DNA of 64,000 nucleotides from Sulfitobacter faviae (lineage in GTDB: Bacteria > Pseudomonadota > Alphaproteobacteria > Rhodobacterales > Rhodobacteraceae), in contig NZ_PGFQ01000001.1 of the NCBI RefSeq assembly GCF_029870955.1, forward strand, positions 1,426,001 through 1,490,000, given 5' to 3'. The position numbers were made by a program, and so were the translations under genes. The notes beneath the pieces are model-generated. The model was not told the DNA's origin, did no database searches, and saw nothing but the letters and a program-made list of their open reading frames with translations. This document shows positions 55,416 through 64,000 of this stretch, piece by piece. Each line of letters starts with the position of its first letter. The first letter of the stretch is position 1.

Positions 55416-55514
55416 GTCAGTCCTCCGCCGTGCTGGCCGGTCTTGATCGTGTTTCGCCGCAGACCTACGCTAGATGGCAGGTGATGCAAGACGCAATAAA
55501 GTGATGGGGCTAAG

Positions 55515-56906
55515 ATGACGCAGGCAAATATCCGGCCCCTCGATGGGCGCACCCGCGCCAGTTGGATCCGCCTGCGCACGATGATCCTGCTGCGCTGGTT
55601 CGCCATCGCCGGACAGTTGACCGCCGTCACCGTGGCGCAATGGGCGCTTGGGCTGCAACTGGCCTTTGGCCTATGCTACCTGACGATCGGGGCCTCGGTG
55701 GTTGGCAATCTCGTGGCGGCCTTCGTCTTTCCGCAGAACAAACGCCTGTCGGAGCGCGAGAACCTCGCCATGGTGCTCTTCGACCTGCTGCAACTGACCG
55801 CGCTTTTGGCGCTGACCGGCGGGTTGCACAATCCCTTTGCGCTGCTGCTGCTGGCCCCGGTGACGATCTCGGCCACCGCGCTCAGCCTGCGCTCGACACT
55901 GGTTCTGGGCGGCACGGCGATTATCGCGGCCTCGGTGCTGGCGCTGTGGCATCTGCCGTTGGTGACGCAATCGGGCGATGTGCTGCGCCAGCCCGGCATC
56001 TTCGTCTTTGGGCATTGGGCGGCGCTGCTCATCGCCATCGTCTTTACCAGTGCCTATTCGCGGCGCGTCACGACCGAAGTCCACTCCATGGCCGACGCGC
56101 TCTCAGCCACGCAGATGGTGCTGGCGCGAGAGCAGAAACTCTCGGACCTCAGCGGCGTCGTCGCCGCCGCCGCGCATGAATTGGGGACGCCGCTTGCCAC
56201 GATCAAACTGGCCAGCACCGAACTGCTGGGCGATCTGGAAGACCGCCCCGATCTGGCCGAAGACGCCGCGCTGATCCGCGATCAGGCCGACCGCTGCCGG
56301 GATATCCTGCGCGATATGGGCCGCATCGGGAAAGACGATCTGCACATGCAGCGCGCGCAGCTGACCGCCGTGGTGAAAGAGGCCGCCGAGCCGCATCTGG
56401 AGCGCGGCAAGACGGTTATGTTTTCCGACAATCCGATGGCCCGAGACCCGGCCCGCGCCCCGACAATCCCGCGCAAGCCCGAGATCATCCACGGGCTGCG
56501 CAATCTGGTGCAGAACGCCGTGGATTTTGCCGAAACCACGGTTTGGATCGAAACCGAATGGTCCGCAGAGGATATCTCGGTACGGATCATCGACAACGGG
56601 CCGGGCTTCCCGCCGCAGCATCTGGGCCGGATCGGCGATCCGTTTTTGCGCCGCCGAGGGGGTGCATCGAGCGAGACGGCGCGGCCCGAATACGAGGGCA
56701 TGGGGCTGGGGCTGTTCATTGCCAAGACCTTCCTCGAACGCTCGGGCGCGCGGTTGCGCTTTGCCAATGGGTCCGACAGCGGTTGGCTGCGCGGGCTGCC
56801 CCCCGCTGGCAGCGGCGCTGTGGTCGAAGTCGTCTGGCCACGCCGCCTGTTGGACCTTGGCCCCGATGACAGCGTGATGGGCGAGAACCAGCGTCTGACG
56901 GCCTGA
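55515..56906 (+). CDS. regB: RegB/PrrB-type redox sensor histidine kinase
   Basis: A 463-residue inner-membrane kinase. Six membrane segments occupy residues 25-180, with the quinone-site motif GGLHNPF between segments. His221 in AAAAHELGTPLATIKL is phosphorylated, the redox-active cysteine is Cys261 in QADRCRDILRDMGRIGKDDL, and the ATPase domain has NLVQNAVDFA, DNGPGF and GMGLGLFIAKTFLERSGA. All features needed for RegA control by redox state are retained. Confidence 0.96.
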   Translation: MTQANIRPLDGRTRASWIRLRTMILLRWFAIAGQLTAVTVAQWALGLQLAFGLCYLTIGASVVGNLVAAFVFPQNKRLSERENLAMVLFDLLQLTALLALTGGLHNPFALLLLAPVTISATALSLRSTLVLGGTAIIAASVLALWHLPLVTQSGDVLRQPGIFVFGHWAALLIAIVFTSAYSRRVTTEVHSMADALSATQMVLAREQKLSDLSGVVAAAAHELGTPLATIKLASTELLGDLEDRPDLAEDAALIRDQADRCRDILRDMGRIGKDDLHMQRAQLTAVVKEAAEPHLERGKTVMFSDNPMARDPARAPTIPRKPEIIHGLRNLVQNAVDFAETTVWIETEWSAEDISVRIIDNGPGFPPQHLGRIGDPFLRRRGGASSETARPEYEGMGLGLFIAKTFLERSGARLRFANGSDSGWLRGLPPAGSGAVVEVVWPRRLLDLGPDDSVMGENQRLTA

Positions 56907-56926
56907 CGGCGGGATTGGCGCGTTTG

Positions 56927-56941
56927 TTAACCCACCGTTAA
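56927..56941. promoter_or_regulatory. Perfect CtrA-type box upstream of the PAS protein gene
   Basis: TTAA (56927-56930), seven bases, TTAA (56938-56941) is an exact TTAA-N7-TTAA CtrA site, with the final C of the extended consensus also present. It lies 50 bases before the ATG at 56992 in the short gap after regB. Confidence 0.6.
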
Positions 56942-56991
56942 CTATTGGGGCTCAAAATAGGGCGTCGCATTTGCCGAAAGGGGTCTCAGTC

Positions 56992-58518
56992 ATGGCATTG
57001 CCGGATGTCATCATCATGCTTGCCGCCGCCTCCGTCACCGCGCTGGCCGCTCTTTGGTGGCTCGGCGCGGCTGCGGGGCGACCTGCGACGGCACCCCCCG
57101 GCATCGACGACATGAGCCTGCTGTTCGAAGAGGGGCAGTTGGTTCATGGCTCCGACAACGCGCTGACCCGCTTTGCCCTCGCCCCCGGCTACCACCAGTG
57201 GGAGGATATTCGCGATGCGCTGCTGTCGCGATTTCCCGAATTCCCCCGCACGCCCCGGCATGGGGCCACCGGCAAGCTGACCCTCAGGGCAGAGGATGGC
57301 GACAGCCCGTCGGAGCTGCGCATCACATGGCGCGACGCGCTCTGTTGGCTGCACCTGCCCCAAACCCGCGCGGCCGAAGAGATCACGGAAGAGACGTTTC
57401 AGAAACTCGCCGCCCTGCGCCGGGCCAGCGAAACCAGCCCGAACCCCGCGTGGCAGACCGACGCAGGCGGGCGGATCATCTGGCACAACCGGGCCTACGG
57501 GGCCTTGAAACGCAAAGCTCAACCCGACCCGGACTGCGGCGGCGCCGCCCTGTTCAGCACCCCCTCGCCCGACCACCCTAACCGCGTCTGCCTGCGCCGT
57601 AGCGATGGAGAAAAGCCCGATTGGTACGCGCTCACCACCACGACCGAAGACAATGTGCAGGTCTATCACGCCACCTGCATCAATGCCGTGGTCGCCGCCG
57701 AAGAGGCGCAGCGCAACTTTGTCCAAACCCTCGCCAAAACCTTTGCGCATCTTTCTATCGGGCTCGCGATTTTTGACCGCAACGGGCAATTGGCCCTGTT
57801 CAACCCCGCGCTGGTGGACCTGACCGATCTGCCTGCCCCCTTTCTCAGCGCCCGGCCTACGATGGTCTCTTTCTTTGACCAATTGCGCGAAAGCCGCCGC
57901 ATGCCGGAGCCGAAGAATTACAAGAATTGGCGTCACGAGATTGCCGAGGTTATCGCCGCCGCAACCGATGGCCGCTATCAAGAGACTTGGTCGCTGGAGA
58001 ACGGCCAGACCTACAGCATCCGGGGCCGGCCCCACCCCGATGGCGCCACCGCTTTCCTGATCGAAGACATCACCGCCGAGGTGACCCTAACCCGCAATTT
58101 TCGGGCCGAACTTGAACAAAGCCAAAGCCTGCTCGACACGCTCGAAGATGGTTTCGCCGTCTTCTCTGCCTCCGGCGTGCTGACCTTTTGCAACGCCGCC
58201 TATCGCGCCCGATGGAAACAAGACCCGGACAAAAGCTTTGCCGAGATCACCATTAACGATGCGATCCGGGTCTGGCAGGAAATGTCGGCGGCCAATCCGC
58301 TCTGGCCCGATGTTGTGGAATTCGTCATGGGCAGGGGCGACCGCGCGGGCTGGAACATGCCTATCTACCCGCATCAGGGCGCGCCGCTTTCTTGCGAGGT
58401 CTCGGCCATCGCATCGGGTGCCACGCTCATACGCTTTCGTCCGATCCCCGTCGGCGCGGACCGTTCGGAGCCTACCAATGTCCCTTCGGCGGGCGACCGG
58501 CGGCAACCCTCCAACTAG
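56992..58518 (+). CDS. Membrane-anchored multi-PAS protein without kinase domain
   Basis: A 508-residue protein. Residues 5-27 are a membrane anchor. PAS-like modules follow: WQTDAGGRIIWHNRAYGALKRK near residue 155, FDRNGQLALFNPALVDLTDLP near 265, and FSASGVLTFCNAAYRARW near 390. No histidine-kinase, GGDEF or EAL motif follows; the protein ends in a polar tail. The N-terminal region resembles the PAS-containing DivL-like proteins of Rhodobacteraceae, but here the catalytic domain is absent. AAAGGGG is well placed before the ATG at 56992. A CtrA box lies upstream. Confidence 0.75.
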   Translation: MALPDVIIMLAAASVTALAALWWLGAAAGRPATAPPGIDDMSLLFEEGQLVHGSDNALTRFALAPGYHQWEDIRDALLSRFPEFPRTPRHGATGKLTLRAEDGDSPSELRITWRDALCWLHLPQTRAAEEITEETFQKLAALRRASETSPNPAWQTDAGGRIIWHNRAYGALKRKAQPDPDCGGAALFSTPSPDHPNRVCLRRSDGEKPDWYALTTTTEDNVQVYHATCINAVVAAEEAQRNFVQTLAKTFAHLSIGLAIFDRNGQLALFNPALVDLTDLPAPFLSARPTMVSFFDQLRESRRMPEPKNYKNWRHEIAEVIAAATDGRYQETWSLENGQTYSIRGRPHPDGATAFLIEDITAEVTLTRNFRAELEQSQSLLDTLEDGFAVFSASGVLTFCNAAYRARWKQDPDKSFAEITINDAIRVWQEMSAANPLWPDVVEFVMGRGDRAGWNMPIYPHQGAPLSCEVSAIASGATLIRFRPIPVGADRSEPTNVPSAGDRRQPSN

Positions 58519-58574
58519 GTCACTCCCAGCCGCTTTAATCTTGCGGCTGCGCGTCGGGACGCTAAGCATGGGGC

Positions 58575-59048
58575 ATGTCCGACGATACCCTTTCCCTCCT
58601 GCTCAGCGGCCCCGATGACACCGCTGGGCGCGCCCGGCAACTGGCCCGCCGCCTGTCTCCCGGCGATGTCATCCTGCTCAGCGGCGATGTCGGCGTGGGC
58701 AAGACCCATTTCGCCCGCGCACTGATCACCGAATTGCTCGACCACCCCGAGGATATCCCCTCACCCACCTTCACCTTGGTGCAGACCTATGACACGGCAA
58801 GCAGCGCGATCTGGCACGCCGATCTCTACCGGCTGACCTCCACCCATGAGATTGAGGAGCTCGGGCTGATCGACGCCTTTCACGATGCGATCTGTCTGGT
58901 GGAATGGCCGGATCGGCTGGGCCCCCTCGCGCCCGCCGACGCGTTAGAGATCAGCCTGAGCCCCTGCACCGAAGAAGACAGCCGCAGGCTGACCGCAGAA
59001 TGGTCCGGCGGCGATTGGGCCGAGAAGCTAGCCGCGTGGCGCAAATGA
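58575..59048 (+). CDS. tsaE: tRNA threonylcarbamoyladenosine biosynthesis ATPase TsaE
   Basis: A 157-residue P-loop ATPase. Walker A is GDVGVGKTHFARAL, followed by PSPTFTLVQTYD and IWHADLYRL, and LVEWPDRL near residue 112. It works with TsaD (46653), TsaB and TsaC in t6A synthesis. It is first in a coupled run tsaE-amgK-murU-addB-addA; its stop overlaps amgK by ATGA. Confidence 0.95.
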   Translation: MSDDTLSLLLSGPDDTAGRARQLARRLSPGDVILLSGDVGVGKTHFARALITELLDHPEDIPSPTFTLVQTYDTASSAIWHADLYRLTSTHEIEELGLIDAFHDAICLVEWPDRLGPLAPADALEISLSPCTEEDSRRLTAEWSGGDWAEKLAAWRK

Positions 59049-60022
59049 CCGAACGCGCCGCATTGATCAAAGGTTTTTTGCGAACCGCGGGCTGGGCCAA
59101 AGCCTCCCGCAAGCTGCTGGCAGGCGATGCCTCCAACCGGCGCTATGACCGGTTGCGCAAAGCGAATGGCGCGCGGGCCATCTTGATGGACGCCCCACCG
59201 GAACGCGGCGAAGACGTGCGACCCTTCCGTCATGTCGCGGCGCATCTGGCAGGCTGTGGCCTCAGCGCGCCCGAAATTTACCATGCGGACAATGACAACG
59301 GTCTGCTGCTGATCGAAGACCTTGGCGATGACCTCTTTGCGCGGCTCATGGCGGCGGATCCGGCTCGGGAACTCCCCCTCTACCGCGCGGCAGCTGACGT
59401 TTTGGTCAAACTGCACGCCGCCCCCCTGCCGGAACTGTCGATTTGCGATGCCGATTGGCTGACCGATATGGCCTCCCCCGCCTTCGACTTTTACGCGCCC
59501 ATAGGCGGGCAGAGCGCAAGCGCTGCTTTCGCGCGGGTTTTCCGCCCCCTCGCCGCAGCGCTGGATGACAGCCCGAAGGTCGTGATCTTGCGCGATTATC
59601 ACGCCGAGAACCTGCTTTGGCTGCCAGAGCGCGAAGGGGCGGCGCGGGTCGGTTTGCTGGATTTTCAAGACGCGCTGCTCGGCCACCCGGCCTATGATCT
59701 CGTCTCGATCCTGCAAGACGCCCGCCGCGATGTGCCCCGGGCGGTAGAGGCGCAGATCATCGACGATTATCTTGCCCAAACCGGACAGGCGGAACCCCCC
59801 TTCCGCCGCGCCTATGCACTGCTTGGCGCCCAGCGCAATCTGCGCATCTTGGGCATCTTTGCGCGCCTCTGTCTGCGCGACGGCAAACCGCATTACGTCG
59901 ATCTGATCCCCCGCGTCTGGCAGCATCTGCAACATAACCTGCGCCATCCCGCGCTTGCCGATGTGGCGGAGGCAATCGCAGACGTGCTGCCCCCGCCGAC
60001 CCCGAATTTCTGGAGCAACTGA
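59045..60022 (+). CDS. amgK: Amino-sugar kinase AmgK (N-acetylmuramate/N-acetylglucosamine kinase)
   Basis: A 325-residue aminoglycoside-phosphotransferase-fold kinase. GDASNRRYDRLR is the nucleotide loop, LLIEDLGDDLFARL the hinge, VILRDYHAENLLWLP the catalytic loop, and VGLLDFQDALLGHPAYDLVSILQDAR the metal-binding loop. With MurU directly downstream it makes the anabolic peptidoglycan-recycling route from MurNAc to UDP-MurNAc. Confidence 0.92.
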   Translation: MTERAALIKGFLRTAGWAKASRKLLAGDASNRRYDRLRKANGARAILMDAPPERGEDVRPFRHVAAHLAGCGLSAPEIYHADNDNGLLLIEDLGDDLFARLMAADPARELPLYRAAADVLVKLHAAPLPELSICDADWLTDMASPAFDFYAPIGGQSASAAFARVFRPLAAALDDSPKVVILRDYHAENLLWLPEREGAARVGLLDFQDALLGHPAYDLVSILQDARRDVPRAVEAQIIDDYLAQTGQAEPPFRRAYALLGAQRNLRILGIFARLCLRDGKPHYVDLIPRVWQHLQHNLRHPALADVAEAIADVLPPPTPNFWSN

Positions 60023-60029
60023 AAAGCCA

Positions 60030-60722
60030 ATGCGCGACAATCCCGACGCCATCATGATGTTCGCGGCCGGGTTCGGCACGCGTATGAAACATCTCACCCA
60101 AAACCAACCCAAGCCCATGGTGCCGGTCGCGGGCCGCCCCTTGATTGACCATGCGCTCGATCTTGCCCGCGGGATATCCCCTGCGCGGATCGTGGCGAAC
60201 CTGCACTACTTGCCCGACCAGTTAGAGGCACATCTGAAAGCGCAGAATGTGCAAACGGTGATCGAAACGCCCCAGATCCTCGACACCGGCGGCGGGCTGC
60301 GCAACGCGCTGCCGATGTTGGGGACTGGTCCGGTTTTCACCATGAACAGTGACGCGATCTGGGCCGGGGTGAACCCGCTCGAAATGCTCCACAACGCATG
60401 GGATCCGGCACGGATGGACGCGCTTTTGATGACCGTGCCGTTGGAAAACACCCTTGGCCATGGCGGCACGGGCGACTTTACCCGCGCCGCGGATGGCCGC
60501 CTGCAACGGGGGCCGGGCGAGGTCTATGGCGGGGTGCAGATCATCAAGACCGATCTGCTGGCCGATATCGACGCCGAGGCATTCTCGCTCAACCTGTTGT
60601 GGGACATGATGCTGGCACGCGGGACGCTGTTTGGCCTGCCCTATAGCGGGCGCTGGTGCGATGTGGGGCACCCGGGCGGCATCCCCCTTGCCGAAAGCCT
60701 TTTGGCAGGTGCCGATGTTTGA
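60030..60722 (+). CDS. murU: N-acetylmuramate alpha-1-phosphate uridylyltransferase
   Basis: A 230-residue nucleotidyltransferase. MMFAAGFGTRMKHLTQNQPKPMVPVAGRPLIDHAL is the nucleotide-sugar pyrophosphorylase signature (with LTQNQPKP), ETPQILDTGGGLRNAL and FTMNSDAIWAG give the metal-binding Asp, and GRWCDVGHPGG ends the domain. Small size and adjacency to amgK identify MurU. Its end overlaps addB by eight bases. Confidence 0.92.
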   Translation: MRDNPDAIMMFAAGFGTRMKHLTQNQPKPMVPVAGRPLIDHALDLARGISPARIVANLHYLPDQLEAHLKAQNVQTVIETPQILDTGGGLRNALPMLGTGPVFTMNSDAIWAGVNPLEMLHNAWDPARMDALLMTVPLENTLGHGGTGDFTRAADGRLQRGPGEVYGGVQIIKTDLLADIDAEAFSLNLLWDMMLARGTLFGLPYSGRWCDVGHPGGIPLAESLLAGADV

Positions 60723-63669
60723 GCCGCAGGACAGCCCCCGCGTCTTTGGCCTTGCCCCCGGTGTCGATTTCCCGCGCGGATTGGTGCGCGGGCTGTGCGA
60801 CCGGTTGGAGAATGGCCCGCCCGAGGCAATGGCCCGTGTCGAGTTGCTGGTGAACACCAACCGCATGGCGCGTCGGCTGCGCCATGATTTCGACGCGGGT
60901 CCGGCAGGATTTCTACCGCGCATCCGGCTGATCACTGACCTTGATGCACTGGCCCCCGGCATCGCGCTGCCCGCCCCGACACCGCCGCTGCAACGGCGGC
61001 TGGAACTCATTCAACTCGTGTCCCGCCTGCTGGATGCCGCACCCGATCTCGCGCCGCGCGCCTCGCTCTATGCCCTTTCGGACAGTCTTGCGGGGCTGAT
61101 CGACGAAATGCAGGGCGAAGGCGTCTCGCCCGAGACGGTGGCCGGGCTAGACGTTGGCAACCTCTCGGCCCATTGGGAGCGGGCGCAGCGGTTCCTCGCC
61201 ATTGCGCATGACTATCTGGGCCAAACCACCACCCGCCCGGATGCCGAGGCACGGCGACGGCAGCTGGTCGCCCGGATCATCGCCCGCTGGCAGGACGCGC
61301 CGCCGCAGCACCCGGTGATCCTTGCCGGGTCCACCGGGTCGCGCGGGACCACCGCGCTGTTGATGGAGGCCGTGGCCCGCCTGCCGCAGGGCGCGATCAT
61401 CCTGCCGGGGTTCGATTTCGAGATGCCAACCGCCGTTTGGAACGAGTTGGATCAGGCGCTTCTGGCCGAGGATCACCCGCAATACCGCTTCCGCAAGCTG
61501 ATGAATATGCTCGGCGTGGCGCGTGGCGCGGTCGCGCCGTGGTGCGAGATGCCCCGGTATCGACCGCCCGCAACAAGCTGGTGTCGCTCTCGCTCAGGCC
61601 TGCGCCCGTCACCCATGCTTGGCTGAACGAAGGGCCGAAGCTGGAAGACCTGCAAGGTGCCACCGCTGGCATTACCCTGATCGAAGCGCCCACCCCACGG
61701 GTCGAGGCTTTGGCCATCGCGCTGCGCCTGCGCCAAGCTGCCGAGGATGGTGTGAAGGCCGCCTTGATCACCCCCGACCGGATGCTCACCCGGCAGGTCA
61801 CCGCAGCGCTCGACCGGTGGGGCATTCTGCCCGATGACAGCGCCGGGATGCCGCTGCAACTCTCCCCGCCGGGGCGGTTCTTGCGCCATGTGGCAGCGCT
61901 TTTTGTCCGGAAACTGGATGCCGAAGCGCTGCTGACCCTGCTGAAACACCCGCTGACCCACAGCGGCGCGGGGCGGAATTTCCACCAGCTCTATACCCAG
62001 CGCTTGGAGGCTGAGATCCGCCGCCACGGGCTGCCCTACCCCGACGCCGAAGGCTTGGCCGAGATTGCAGAGCGCGCCGCGAAACGGATGGAAGACCCCA
62101 GCGGTTTCCGCGATTGGGTCGCTTGGCTGGGCGAGGTTTTCCCCGGCCATGACACCCCGGAGAGCGGCCCCTGCCCGAATGCGTCGCCGCGCATTTGGCG
62201 CTGGCTGAAAGGATCGCCGCCGGGCAACCCGCCGATCCCGACCACCTGCTTTGGCAGCAGGGCGCGGGCATCGCGGCCGAGGCGGTGATGGCGAACCTCA
62301 CGGAACATGCAGCCCACGGCGGGGCGATGAACGCCGCCGATTATGCCGATCTCTTGGGCGCACTCTTGGCCCAAGAAGAGGTGCGCGAGGCCGATACCCC
62401 GCATCCCGACATCATGATCTGGGGCACGATGGAGGCGCGGGTGCAGGGGCCGAGCTGGTCATCCTTGGCGGTTTGAACGAAGGTACATGGCCCGAAGCGC
62501 CGCCGCCCGATCCATGGCTCAACCGTCAGATGCGCGAGAAGGCCGGGCTGCTGCTGCCCGAACGGCGCATCGGCCTGTCGGCGCATGACTATCAACAGGC
62601 CATCGCCAGCCCCGAGGTTTGGATCACCCGCGCGATCCGCTCGGACGAGGCCGAGATGGTGCCGTCACGCTGGCTGAACCGCTTGGGCAATCTGCTGGGC
62701 GGCTTGGGCGACACCGGCGGGCCGGAGGCATGGAAGGCCATGCAGCAGCGCGGCAACCACTGGCTGGATCAGGTGCGCGCCTTGGAAGCGGTGGAGCGCA
62801 CCGCCCCGGCCACGCGCCCCTCGCCCCGCCCGCCGCGCGCGGCGCGCCCCCGCAAACTGTCGGTGACCGAGATCAAGACGCTGATCCGCGATCCTTACGC
62901 GATCTATGCCAAACACAGCCTGAAACTGCGCCCGATCAACCCGCTGGTGCAATCGCCCGACGCGCCGGTGCGCGGCATCGTCCTGCACCGCATCATGGAA
63001 GATTTCGTCAAACTGGTGGCCCGCGATCCTGCGCGGCTGACCCGCGACACGCTGATGCAAGTGGCCGCCGAGGTGCTGGAGGAAGAAGCCCCCTGGCCCG
63101 CCGCCCGCGCCATGTGGCTCGCCCGTATCGACCGGATCGCCGATTGGTTCATCGCCCGCGAAAGCCAACGCGCTGAGTTCTCTAGCCCCGTCGCTTTTGA
63201 ACAGGGCGCGCGGGGCAGCTACACCTTTGCCGACCTCGGCTTTACCCTCAGCGGCTTTGCCGACCGGATCGACCAGACCGATGACGGCGATGTGCTGATC
63301 TACGACTACAAAACCGGCACCCCGCCCGGCAAAAAGGAGCAGCGGCTGTTCGACAAGCAACTCTTGATCGAAGCGGCGATGGTCGAACGGGGCGGTTTTC
63401 CCGAGGTGGGCGTGGCCCATGTGGCCCATGCTGCCTTTATCGGTCTAGGGTCGAAACCCGTCGAAGTCCCCGCCCCGTTGGAGGAGGAAAACCCGCAAGA
63501 GGTGCTGGCCGGTCTGCACGCGCTGCTCTCGCGCTACCTCGATGAGGGGCAGGGCTTTACCGCGCGGCGGATGGTACAAAGCGATGCCTTTGCCGGAAAC
63601 TTTGACCAATTGGCGCGGTTCGGGGAATGGGATGGCACCAGCCCCGCCCGACCGGAGGATCTGGAATGA
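60715..63669 (+). CDS. addB: Double-strand break repair protein AddB, frameshifted
   Basis: Alphaproteobacterial AddB subunit of the AddAB helicase-nuclease, about 985 residues when repaired. RVELLVNTNRMARRLRHDF and GFLPRIRLITDLDAL lie near the N-terminus; GLNEGTWPEAPPPDPWLNRQMREKAGL and the C-terminal PD-(D/E)XK nuclease with VLIYDYKTGTPP (Asp, Lys) are diagnostic. Three losses break it: one G near 61541, one C at 62169-62172 and one G at 62446-62449. The stop overlaps addA (ATGA). Confidence 0.92.
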
Positions 63670-64000
63670 TGCGCGATTTCAACGATGCCACCCGCGCCCA
63701 GATCGAAGCGGCGCGGCCCGATGCCTCCACCTGGCTGACCGCGAATGCGGGCTCGGGCAAGACCCGCGTGCTGACCGACCGCGTGGCGCGGCTGCTGCTC
63801 GACGACGTGGAGCCGCAGCATATCCTTTGCCTGACCTATACCAAGGCGGCGGCCTCGGAGATGCAGAACCGCCTGTTCAAACGCTTGGGCGAATGGGCGA
63901 TGCTGAAAGATCAGGCACTGCGCAGCGCCTTGGCCGATCTTGGCGTTCAGGGCGAATTGACGCCCGAGCAACTGCGCAATGCCCGCACCCTTTTTGCCCG
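63666..64000 (+). CDS. addA: Double-strand break repair helicase AddA, partial (N-terminus)
   Basis: The first 111 codons of a UvrD-type helicase-nuclease, running off the window. ASTWLTANAGSGKTRVLTDRVARLLLD is the Walker A region and ILCLTYTKAAASEMQNRLFKRLGEWA motif Ia; both match alphaproteobacterial AddA. It is coupled to addB through ATGATG at 63666-63671. Confidence 0.94.
   Translation, partial: MMRDFNDATRAQIEAARPDASTWLTANAGSGKTRVLTDRVARLLLDDVEPQHILCLTYTKAAASEMQNRLFKRLGEWAMLKDQALRSALADLGVQGELTPEQLRNARTLFA

Noticed and set aside
1..64000. tRNA, rRNA, CRISPR arrays, insertion sequences and attachment sites
   Set aside because: None seen on reading both strands; no short regularly spaced repeats, transposase motifs or tRNA-like T-loops outside coding regions.

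Overview
The window is a stretch of a GC-rich alphaproteobacterial chromosome, most like a marine Roseobacter-group member of the Rhodobacteraceae (Sulfitobacter-like by my recognition; no search was run). Pointers are the PhyR-NepR-EcfG general stress module, the RegA-SCO1-RegB redox cluster, hemD-Mic60-hemY opposite tsaD, the tsaE-amgK-murU-addB-addA string, a TRAP transporter operon, and a CtrA-type box. No rRNA, tRNA, CRISPR array, IS element or prophage was seen; this looks like ordinary core and catabolic chromosome.

Layout. 1-5154: oligopeptide-type ABC transporter, with a HdeA-like stress protein between permeases and binding protein. 5313-14133: an Hsp70-like protein, FNT and YihY membrane proteins, a Crp/Fnr regulator, a pseudo-receiver, and the general stress locus (phyR, nepR, ecfG, sensor kinase) with small envelope proteins. 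14204-24308: nitrogen and amide catabolism (XRE-cupin regulator, gabT, P1/DmpA peptidase, alpha/beta hydrolase, TTC38-type TPR protein, FAH-family enzyme, hydantoinase/oxoprolinase A and B). 24371-29220: LysR, hemC, hemE, a 182-bp tandem repeat, hemF, idi. 29416-29885: cytochrome c. 29943-38625: one tight operon (N-formylglutamate amidohydrolase-like enzyme, TRAP transporter, glutamine-synthetase-like ligase, aldehyde dehydrogenase, Fe-alcohol dehydrogenase) with a divergent RpiR regulator. 38760-42227: nadABC. 42711-48704: hemY, mic60, hemD, tsaD, gpsA. 48706-53059: small proteins, a PRC-barrel protein and ahcY. 53134-58518: HD protein, acetyltransferase, regA-SCO1-regB and a PAS protein. 58575-64000: tsaE, amgK, murU, addB and the start of addA.

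Two cross-cutting observations matter most. First, 17 genes are split by single-base losses, 26 by my count, almost all in homopolymers and always deletions. Housekeeping genes (hemF, nadB, gpsA, addB) are affected, so I read this as a sequencing or assembly artefact and annotate each as one full-length gene. Second, sites of the form GGAAC-N16/17-TGTT (or close variants) lie upstream of phyR, nepR-ecfG and up to five small envelope or periplasmic genes, suggesting that part of the general stress regulon is encoded around its own regulators.

The best candidate for an uncharacterised system is the 29943-38625 operon. It looks like a complete route to import an amino alcohol, cap it with glutamate, oxidise the alcohol to an acid, and release an amino acid.
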